From Halieaceae bacterium UBA3479 (GTDB lineage Bacteria; Pseudomonadota; Gammaproteobacteria; Pseudomonadales; Halieaceae): a stretch of 26,067 nt of DNA. The DNA lies in the NCBI GenBank assembly GCA_002377985.1, contig DFQW01000132.1, forward strand, positions 1-26,067, read 5' to 3'. Shown one piece after another: positions 17,286 through 26,067 of the stretch. The stretch's first letter is position 1; the number at the start of each line of letters is the position of its first letter. Both the position numbers and the translations under genes were made by a program. The notes under the pieces are model-generated. The model did not search any database, was not told where the DNA came from, and worked only from the letters and a program-made list of their open reading frames with translations.

Positions 17286-18107
17286 TCACTTCAAACCGCG
17301 AGATTGCTGTATCACTTCATAGGCCGCTGTAATTTCCTGGGCGCGCCCGGTCGCCACCTTGAGAAGCTCGTCGGGAACACCCTCCGCAATCAGTTTATCC
17401 GGATGGTTTTCGCTCATGAGCTTTCGATAACGTCGCTTCAACTCGCTGTCGGACACCTCTGGCGACAATCCCAGCGCCGTATAGGCGGTATCGAGCCCTG
17501 AAGGCTCATGGGCTGCGCCACGCTGGCGACCACCCTGCTGCTGATACGCGCGCTGTTGAAATTGTGCCTGCGCATTGATCATCGACAAAAGCTGATCAAT
17601 TTCCCGCTGAGGAACCGAGAGTAGCCTCGCTATCTGATTCAAGGCGTTGCGCTCGGCAGAAGACAATGTGCCGTCGGCAAGCGCAATGCCGGCGAGAAAA
17701 ACCAGCAGCGTATGCTGCGCCTGCCGGCGCCCGCCCAGACATTCCTTAAACCGGGTTACCGTAAACGACGGATCAAACCCCGCTGCCGATCCCACCTTAA
17801 AGTGAGCGATCGCCGTTCGACGTTGCTCGGCATTGAGCCTGAGCTGGGTAAACAGGGTTTCGGTTTGTGCTATTTCTGCCTCTGATACGCGGCCATCGGC
17901 TTTTGCTACATATCCGAGCAGGGTAAAGGTGGTCTCAAAGAACTGCGCCCGCATCAGATTCACAGCGTCGGGCCCTGACAATTGCAGGGCGCGCCACAGT
18001 CCGCGATCAAACGCGTGGCCCAGCACCAGGCCGAATAACAAGCCAACGGGACCAAACGCCAGAAACCCGATGGCACCCGCCAGGAGCTTACCCGTTATCT
18101 GTCTCAC
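17286..18107 (-). CDS. djlA: Co-chaperone DjlA (membrane-anchored J-domain protein)
   Basis: DjlA is an inner-membrane type III DnaJ protein that stimulates DnaK and affects envelope stress signalling in E. coli. The 273-residue product matches it in layout. It has an N-terminal glycine-rich membrane segment (about 8-30) followed by GLVLGHAFD, a TerB-like helical domain (about 55-175), a Q/G-rich linker (about 180-200), and a C-terminal J domain with H235-P-D237 in SENHPDK. The start is GTG at 18107, which shares bases with the acyltransferase TGA (GTGA), implying translational coupling; the closest ribosome site (GAAGG) is 12 bases away. Confidence 0.95.
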   Translation of the reverse strand: MRQITGKLLAGAIGFLAFGPVGLLFGLVLGHAFDRGLWRALQLSGPDAVNLMRAQFFETTFTLLGYVAKADGRVSEAEIAQTETLFTQLRLNAEQRRTAIAHFKVGSAAGFDPSFTVTRFKECLGGRRQAQHTLLVFLAGIALADGTLSSAERNALNQIARLLSVPQREIDQLLSMINAQAQFQQRAYQQQGGRQRGAAHEPSGLDTAYTALGLSPEVSDSELKRRYRKLMSENHPDKLIAEGVPDELLKVATGRAQEITAAYEVIQQSRGLK

Positions 18108-19057
18108 CGGGGGGCGCCACCTTCATCCAATAGCGGTCGCACTGACCAATTGTAGTGATCTGCTTGCCCGGGTGGCTGAACGCGAAACCGTTTGTACTGC
18201 CACTGATACTGCCGCTCGTTACCCATAATCAGCTTTTCCACACCGCGGTTGATCGCCGCAAGGGCTTGTTGAGGGTCATCGCTATAAACCTCTGGCTCCG
18301 CTTCACGGTAAACCGCCCGGAAACCTTTGGGCGTTCTCAATACCGTGCCCATGACCGCAGCCGCCCCAGAACGCTTTATCAGGTTATAGGCTAGAGTCGC
18401 GGTAAAGCACTCGACACCAAAAAAAGGCGCATCCAAGCCGCCGCTGGCCTCACGGGGTACCTGATCGGGCAAGATACCGGTAATACCGCCGCCACGCACG
18501 GCGCGCACCAGCTCAGCGAGCCCTCTGGCAGTGGTCGGTACTAACTTGCCGCCGGTACGCTGTCTTCCCTCGAAAACCAGCTGGTCCAGTTTTTTCAGTG
18601 CCAAGGGCTCGTAAAGGGCAACCAAATCACCCAGCGTTGCAACATGCAGTCCGAGCAGCTCCCAATTACCCAAATGGGGGCCGAGAACTATCACCCCCTG
18701 ACCCGAGGCCAGCGGCTTGCTAATGCAGGCGGAACCCTCGACCTCGATCAACGGCATGATATCCGACCAGGGATGGACCCATAGTCGGCCCATCTCCGCC
18801 ATCAGCTCTGCGGTGGACTGCACACTTTGTTTTGCAACCGTGCGCCTTTCAGTGGGCGTCCACGACGGATAGGCGAGCTCAAGATTCCTGACGGCCACGC
18901 GTCGCCATCGGGAGTTCAGGTAATAAAGTAGCGCACCTACCGACCTGCCGAATCCACGCGCCCACGACAGCGGAAGACGGCGGGTAACCGCCATCATCAG
19001 GTGAATCAGCAGGAAAACTGTCCATTCCAGCCAGATGGGTTTTTGTGAAGCAGCCAT
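18104..19057 (-). CDS. Lipid A-type lysophospholipid acyltransferase (HtrB/LpxL family)
   Basis: A 317-residue membrane-associated acyltransferase of the LpxL/LpxM (HtrB) family, which adds secondary acyl chains to lipid A precursors. The catalytic motif H128-x4-E133 is seen in GPHLGNWELLG. Other family blocks are an N-terminal hydrophobic helix (about 8-25), VRNLELAYPSWTPTERR, and DQVPREASGGLDAPFFG. Which acyl donor and position it serves cannot be read from sequence; an ornithine-lipid or phospholipid role is not excluded. Gammaproteobacterial genomes often place an htrB-like gene next to glyQ, as here. The start is the ATG at 19055-19057, with no strong ribosome site. The stop overlaps the djlA start. 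Confidence 0.88.
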   Translation of the reverse strand: MAASQKPIWLEWTVFLLIHLMMAVTRRLPLSWARGFGRSVGALLYYLNSRWRRVAVRNLELAYPSWTPTERRTVAKQSVQSTAELMAEMGRLWVHPWSDIMPLIEVEGSACISKPLASGQGVIVLGPHLGNWELLGLHVATLGDLVALYEPLALKKLDQLVFEGRQRTGGKLVPTTARGLAELVRAVRGGGITGILPDQVPREASGGLDAPFFGVECFTATLAYNLIKRSGAAAVMGTVLRTPKGFRAVYREAEPEVYSDDPQQALAAINRGVEKLIMGNERQYQWQYKRFRVQPPGQADHYNWSVRPLLDEGGAPR

Positions 19058-19153
19058 AGAAGCGCGTTTTCTAAAGGTAATCTTCCGGAAAAGTGATTAT
19101 GAAAAGGGCTTGGCAGTTATACTAACCCCTCACACACATTTTGGGCTGTTTCC

Positions 19154-20098
19154 TTGGTTCCCGCGACATTTCAAGACGTAATCCTGCGATTGCAGGACTA
19201 TTGGGCAGGCCATGGATGCGTTGTGCTGCAGCCACTGGACATGGAGGTCGGGGCGGGCACCTTCCACCCGGCGACTTTCTTGCGTGCGCTGGGACCAGAA
19301 AACTGGAATGCAGCGTATGTTCAGCCCAGCCGCAGACCCGCCGATGGCCGCTACGGTGAAAACCCCAACCGCCTGCAACATTACTATCAGTTCCAGGTGG
19401 TCATGAAGCCATCTCCCAAGGACTTTCAGGGGCTCTATCTCGGTAGCCTGTATGCGCTTGGCATCGACCCGCTGGAGCACGATATTCGCTTTGTTGAAGA
19501 CAACTGGGAGTCGCCCACGCTAGGCGCCTGGGGACTTGGTTGGGAGGTCTGGCTAAACGGCATGGAAGTCAGCCAATTTACCTACTTCCAGCAAGCCGGT
19601 GGACTGGAGTGTTACCCCGTTACAGGGGAGCTCACCTATGGTCTTGAGCGCATCGCCATGTACTTGCAAGACGTTGAGTCTGTTTACGATCTCGTGTGGG
19701 CAGAGACACCGTCGGGCGCAGTGACCTATGGCGACGTCTATCACCAAAACGAAGTGGAAATGTCCTCTTTTAACTTCTTGGAAGCAGACGTCGATAATTT
19801 GTTTTCGCAGTTTGAGTTTTATGAAGGAGAGGCCAACCGGCTCGCGGAAAAAAAACTCCCTCTGCCCGCCTACGAATACGTAATGAAAGCCTCTCACACT
19901 TTTAATTTACTCGACGCGCGTCATGCGATCGGCGTCACCGAACGCCAGCGTTATATCCTTCGAGTCCGGACACTGGCTCGGGCGGCTGCCAACGCCTACG
20001 TAGCCGCCCGCGGGGCTTTAGGGTTTCCCATGGCAGATGCCGATCTCGCCGCTGCCGCTTTGGCCGAGCTTGCGCCACAGCAAGGACCATCAAAATGA
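19154..20098 (+). CDS. glyQ: Glycyl-tRNA synthetase alpha subunit
   Basis: Alpha subunit of the heterotetrameric bacterial glycyl-tRNA synthetase, carrying the class II catalytic core. The 314-residue protein aligns along its length with E. coli Gly[68 protein letters not shown], and [18 protein letters not shown]. The start is taken as TTG at 19154. No ATG or GTG lies upstream in frame near the family start, and the next ATG would delete part of the catalytic core. The TTG gives a protein only about four residues shorter at the N-terminus than E. coli GlyQ. No strong ribosome site is visible, so the exact start is the uncertain part. glyS overlaps its stop by 4 bases. Confidence 0.96.
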   Translation: MVPATFQDVILRLQDYWAGHGCVVLQPLDMEVGAGTFHPATFLRALGPENWNAAYVQPSRRPADGRYGENPNRLQHYYQFQVVMKPSPKDFQGLYLGSLYALGIDPLEHDIRFVEDNWESPTLGAWGLGWEVWLNGMEVSQFTYFQQAGGLECYPVTGELTYGLERIAMYLQDVESVYDLVWAETPSGAVTYGDVYHQNEVEMSSFNFLEADVDNLFSQFEFYEGEANRLAEKKLPLPAYEYVMKASHTFNLLDARHAIGVTERQRYILRVRTLARAAANAYVAARGALGFPMADADLAAAALAELAPQQGPSK

Positions 20099-22170
20099 GT
20101 ACCGAAGACCTGCTTTTCGAGTTGGGTACCGAAGAGCTCCCTGCCGGCGAGATTTCGACAATGGCCGGCGCCCTGGTCGATGCCATTACCCGAGATCTGA
20201 AACACTACTCGCTGACTTATTCCAGCGCGGAGCAATTCTCAACCGCGAGGCGGCTCGCCGTGTTAGTGCGGGACGTCGCAGTCAGAGGGCCGGATCAAGA
20301 ACGACATGTGGTAGGCCCACCTGTGAGCGCAGCGCGGGACGACCAGGGTCGTTGGACCCCTGCTGCTGAAGGTTTTGCCCGTAAACAAGGCGTCGATACG
20401 GCGGCACTCACGATTGCAGAGGAGAATGGCATTGAGCGCATCGCCGCCCATGTGATTCAGGCGGGGGTGGCGGCGCGGGATGTGATCCCCGAAATCATCA
20501 AAAATGCTGTGAGTGCCATACCGGTATCAAAGCGCATGCGGTGGGGTCGGTCGCGGGACGAATTTCTGCGGCCAGTGCAATGGCTGGTGCTACTGTTTGG
20601 AAGCGAAGTACTGCCCTACGAACAGTTTGGACTCAGCAGCGGCCGAGACAGTCGCGGACATCGTTTTCACCATAATGAAGCCGTGTCGCTGCCCAGCCCC
20701 GGCGATTATCAATCACTGCTTCGCGACGCCCGCGTCATCGTAGATGAAGCGGAACGCAAACGCATTATCACCGAGCAAGTGTCGGCCCTGGCCGGTCCGG
20801 GAGAGACAGTCGCGCTCTCTCAAGCGCTACTTGACGAAGTCTCCGGTCTGGTGGAGTGGCCCATTGCGTTGCGCGGTAGCTTTGACCCCGCGTTTCTGGA
20901 GGTGCCGGAAAAAGCGCTCATCTCCGCGATGAAAAATCATCAAAAATATTTCCACCTCAATAATGCCGACACGGGCGCACTGCTTCCCGCATTTATCACT
21001 GTGGCCAATATTGACAGCAAAGCACCCGAGCGCGTGGTTGCCGGCAACGAGCGGGTTATCCGCCCGCGCCTGGCAGACGCTGCGTTTTTCTTTGCTAACG
21101 ATAAACGCGTCACTTTGGAATCAAGACGATCTCGCTTGGCGAGTGTCGTCTTTCAGCAGCAGCTTGGTAGCCTGCTCGACAAAACCGAGCGGATCACCGC
21201 TTTGACGGCCAGGCTAGCGGCGCTGGTCGGCGCCGATACCGACATCGCGTCTCGGGCTGCCGCGCTTGCCAAGTGTGATCTGGTTTCGGAGCTGGTGCTC
21301 GAATTTCCCGAATTACAGGGCAGTGCCGGGGCCCAGTATGCCCTTAACGATGGCGAAGCTGAATCGGTAGCGCAGGCCATCGAGGCACACTATTTACCCC
21401 GATTTGCCGGTGACGATTTACCGGTGTCTGCAGAAGCCAGCGCCGTCGCTCTGGCGGATCGCCTGGACACGCTGGTGGGGATTTTTGGGATTGGGGAACC
21501 CCCGACCGGGTCCAAGGATCCATTTGCGCTGCGTCGCGCATCTCTGGCGGTCATTCGTATATTGATTGGCCTTGGGCAGCCCGCGGCACTACGCGACTTA
21601 TTGGATTTTGCCCGAAATCAACATACCGCACCGCTTACGGAGGATGCCGCGGTCGCTGTGCTGCACTACATCTTCGAGCGGCTCGACAGTTGGTATGCAG
21701 ATCAAGGGGTGTCGGGTGATGTGGTTCGCGCAGTGCTGGCGTCGAGCGGGACAGATCTTTGGGATATTGACCTGCGAATCAAAGCGCTGGCGACATTTTC
21801 CACCACCGAAACGGCACAGCAGCTTGCAGCCGCCAACAAGCGCGTTGCCAATCTGCTCGCAAAAGCCGAAAGGGACGATTTTCCGGCGCCGGAAGCTGCG
21901 AAATTTGTTGAAGAGGCGGAGAACACGTTGCATGAAATGGTGCTGTCGACTCGGGAGACACTCTCCCCGCTCATCGCCGCGCGAGATTACGCGTCTGCAC
22001 TGAGTGCGCTGGCAACCCTGCGGCAACCTGTCGATGATTTTTTCAATGCGGTCATGGTGAATGCCGACGATCCGGATATACGAATGAACCGACTCGCACT
22101 GCTCAATATGCTACGTGAGCTGTTCACACAAATTGCCGATATCGCCCTGCTCTCGTCAGGCGCTGAATGA
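20095..22170 (+). CDS. glyS: Glycyl-tRNA synthetase beta subunit
   Basis: Beta subunit of glycyl-tRNA synthetase, needed for tRNA recognition. The 691-residue length is close to the 689 of E. coli. Recognisable blocks are [15 protein letters not shown] at the N-terminus, [35 protein letters not shown] at about residue 465-485 (a strong GlyS signature), and a C-terminal anticodon-binding-like helical domain. It starts at ATGA overlapping the glyQ stop, with AAGGA 8 bases upstream. Its own stop overlaps the rmuC start by ATGA. Confidence 0.98.
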   Translation: MSTEDLLFELGTEELPAGEISTMAGALVDAITRDLKHYSLTYSSAEQFSTARRLAVLVRDVAVRGPDQERHVVGPPVSAARDDQGRWTPAAEGFARKQGVDTAALTIAEENGIERIAAHVIQAGVAARDVIPEIIKNAVSAIPVSKRMRWGRSRDEFLRPVQWLVLLFGSEVLPYEQFGLSSGRDSRGHRFHHNEAVSLPSPGDYQSLLRDARVIVDEAERKRIITEQVSALAGPGETVALSQALLDEVSGLVEWPIALRGSFDPAFLEVPEKALISAMKNHQKYFHLNNADTGALLPAFITVANIDSKAPERVVAGNERVIRPRLADAAFFFANDKRVTLESRRSRLASVVFQQQLGSLLDKTERITALTARLAALVGADTDIASRAAALAKCDLVSELVLEFPELQGSAGAQYALNDGEAESVAQAIEAHYLPRFAGDDLPVSAEASAVALADRLDTLVGIFGIGEPPTGSKDPFALRRASLAVIRILIGLGQPAALRDLLDFARNQHTAPLTEDAAVAVLHYIFERLDSWYADQGVSGDVVRAVLASSGTDLWDIDLRIKALATFSTTETAQQLAAANKRVANLLAKAERDDFPAPEAAKFVEEAENTLHEMVLSTRETLSPLIAARDYASALSALATLRQPVDDFFNAVMVNADDPDIRMNRLALLNMLRELFTQIADIALLSSGAE

Positions 22171-23531
22171 GCACAGATCCAGCGTTTTTAGTGGGCCTAC
22201 TGCTAGCGGGCAACGTCGTCCTGCTGTGTGTCGTTATCTTGCTAAATCGGGGCAAGCAGGAACTGATTTCCCTTCGTGAAGCCGCAACCCAACAGAAGAC
22301 AACCACCGCCCTGGCAGAAAACCGCGCGGCAACTCTGGAAGCCGAGGTACTGTCTTTAAACAGGGAGCTTGCGTCATTAACGGCGCAACTAAGCGCCCAA
22401 AGTGCCACCCTCGCAGAGCGTGAAGCCGGCCACCAAAACCAGATGAAGTGGCTGGAAGAGTCGCGCGCTGCGCTACGATCAGAATTGGAGTTGGTGGGCC
22501 AGAACCTGCTTGCGTCCTCCGGCAAGGCCCTTGAAAGTACAAACCAGAAGAGCCTCGACAGCTTGCTGAAGCCGCTCGCCGAAAAAATCGATCAGTTTCA
22601 AACGCGGGTTAATCAGGTACACACGGACATGGTCCGCAACAGTGCATCTCTGTCCGAACAAATCAAACACCTCGAGTCAGTGGGTGTATCCATGTCTGGC
22701 GAGGCCCAGAACCTGACCCGCGCACTGAAAGGTGACAAAAAGCTGGTGGGCAACTGGGGCGAAGCACAACTCGAGAAAACCCTTGAGTTGGCAGGTCTTC
22801 GCCGCGGTGAACATTACGATGCACAGGTCACGGTAAAGGACTCTCAGGGCGGCCGGCACGTCCCGGATTTTGTTATTCGATTGCCGGAAGGAAAAAATCT
22901 GGTCATCGACAGCAAGGTGTCACTCATCGATTACGAACGCGCTGTCACGGCCGAATCGGAGGGCGAGCGAGGAGCCGCCCTGGAAGCCCATGCGAAAGCC
23001 GTCCGCAACCATATTGACGCCTTGTCAGCCAAGGACTATGCCAATCTACCCGGTATGGACAGCCCGGATTTTGTCCTGATGTTCATGCCGGTGGAGCCTG
23101 CCTACATCGAAGTGATGCGCAGCCAACGGGAGTTGTTTAACCACGGATACCAGAAGAATGTCGTGCTGGTATCGCACACCACACTGATGCCCATTCTGCG
23201 AACGGTCGCCAACTTGTGGATGATTGAGCACAGCAATCGCGAGGCCAGAGAAATCAGCGACCGGGCCGGCGATATTTACAATACGGTGTGCCTGCTGGGC
23301 GATCGACTGCAGGCTCTGGGGTCCTCAATGACCACTGCAACCCAGAAATATAACGAGGCGGTGCGAGCGGTGCAGGGCAGGCAGGGCTTGGTGGGGAAAG
23401 TCGCCCGTTTTAAAACGCTGTCAAAAAAAGCCAACAAGACCTTCCCAAAAAATCTGGCACCCATTGATCCAGAGATCGAACATCTAGCCCTCGAGAACCG
23501 CGACGAGACAGAACACGATTCTGACGATTAA
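22167..23531 (+). CDS. rmuC: DNA recombination protein RmuC
   Basis: RmuC limits recombination between inverted repeats in E. coli, and its core resembles PD-(D/E)xK nucleases. The 454-residue protein has an N-terminal membrane anchor (about 6-27), a coiled-coil region (about 30-110, rich in E/A/L/Q), and the RmuC domain. Visible blocks in that domain are NWGEAQLEKTLELAGLRRG, PDFVIRLPEGKNLVIDSKVS (candidate D...DxK catalytic residues), MFMPVEPAY and the C-terminal FKTLSKKANKTFPKNL. It starts at an ATGA overlap with glyS, with AGG 7 bases before, so it is probably translated from the glyQS message. It ends 27 bp from the convergent gyrB stop. Confidence 0.96.
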   Translation: MSTDPAFLVGLLLAGNVVLLCVVILLNRGKQELISLREAATQQKTTTALAENRAATLEAEVLSLNRELASLTAQLSAQSATLAEREAGHQNQMKWLEESRAALRSELELVGQNLLASSGKALESTNQKSLDSLLKPLAEKIDQFQTRVNQVHTDMVRNSASLSEQIKHLESVGVSMSGEAQNLTRALKGDKKLVGNWGEAQLEKTLELAGLRRGEHYDAQVTVKDSQGGRHVPDFVIRLPEGKNLVIDSKVSLIDYERAVTAESEGERGAALEAHAKAVRNHIDALSAKDYANLPGMDSPDFVLMFMPVEPAYIEVMRSQRELFNHGYQKNVVLVSHTTLMPILRTVANLWMIEHSNREAREISDRAGDIYNTVCLLGDRLQALGSSMTTATQKYNEAVRAVQGRQGLVGKVARFKTLSKKANKTFPKNLAPIDPEIEHLALENRDETEHDSDD

Positions 23532-23558
23532 TTCCCCCGCGGTAGCGCTAAACACGGC

Positions 23559-26000
<2,442 letters not shown>

Positions 26001-26043
26001 TCAACCTTTTTGTTGTGCACACTATGTGATTATCTGTCATCGA

Positions 26044-26056
26044 GGCCATAATGGCC
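26044..26056. repeat. Perfect 13-base palindrome upstream of gyrB
   Basis: GGCCAT-A-ATGGCC, 50 bp before the gyrB ATG, is a perfect dyad with a one-base centre. It could be an operator or a short cruciform; the central single base makes it a poor RNA hairpin. No T-tract follows on either strand, so it is not a terminator. A GATAAT lies between it and gyrB, but without a convincing -35. The 73 bp between gyrB and the window end may include the end of the next gene, which I cannot identify. Confidence 0.4.
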
Positions 26057-26067
26057 GCCGATAAGGG

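Overview
This window is gene-dense chromosomal DNA from a gammaproteobacterium, fairly GC-rich. It carries 21 genes, 20 of them complete, with no RNA gene, mobile element, phage gene, CRISPR array or large repeat that I can see. The right-hand gyrB has the long insert typical of gammaproteobacterial GyrB. The order gyrB / rmuC-glyS-glyQ / acyltransferase-djlA / trkH-trkA / rsmB-fmt-def / lysM-dprA-tsaC-hemF-aroE resembles the oriC-side neighbourhood of pseudomonads and relatives. That points to a marine or aquatic lineage such as Cellvibrionales/Halieaceae. This placement is an inference from gene order and protein character, not from a search.

Region 1 (1-5.5 kb) is an aa3-type cytochrome c oxidase locus. 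A minus-strand operon runs coxB (with a fused cytochrome c domain), coxA, ctaG and coxC, from a promoter near 5.49 kb to a strong intrinsic terminator at about 1.08 kb. Beyond it lie a small two-helix DUF2909 protein on the plus strand and, divergent from it, the start of SURF1, cut by the left edge. Structural subunits and Cu/heme assembly factors are therefore encoded together.

Region 2 (5.6-6.6 kb) holds a short zinc-ribbon YheV-type protein divergent from a gamma-class carbonic anhydrase (GTG start).

Region 3 (6.6-11.4 kb) is a minus-strand run: LysM protein, dprA, tsaC, hemF, aroE. Region 4 (11.5-17.3 kb) is the divergent plus-strand run: def, fmt, rsmB (translation initiation and ribosome modification), then trkA-trkH (potassium uptake). 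The two runs appear to diverge from face-to-face promoters near 11.47 kb.

Region 5 (17.3-19.1 kb) is a minus-strand pair, a lipid A-type acyltransferase overlapping djlA (envelope functions). Region 6 (19.15-23.5 kb) is the plus-strand glyQ-glyS-rmuC set with 4-base stop/start overlaps. Region 7 is gyrB on the minus strand, complete, with its upstream flank reaching the window end.

The convergent gene pairs are packed extremely tightly (4, 34 and 27 bp) with no visible terminators. I found no convincing novel multi-gene system. The points of interest are regulatory (cox promoter repeats, shared divergent promoter), domain-level (CoxB-cytochrome c fusion) and small uncharacterised proteins (DUF2909, YheV, LysM protein).
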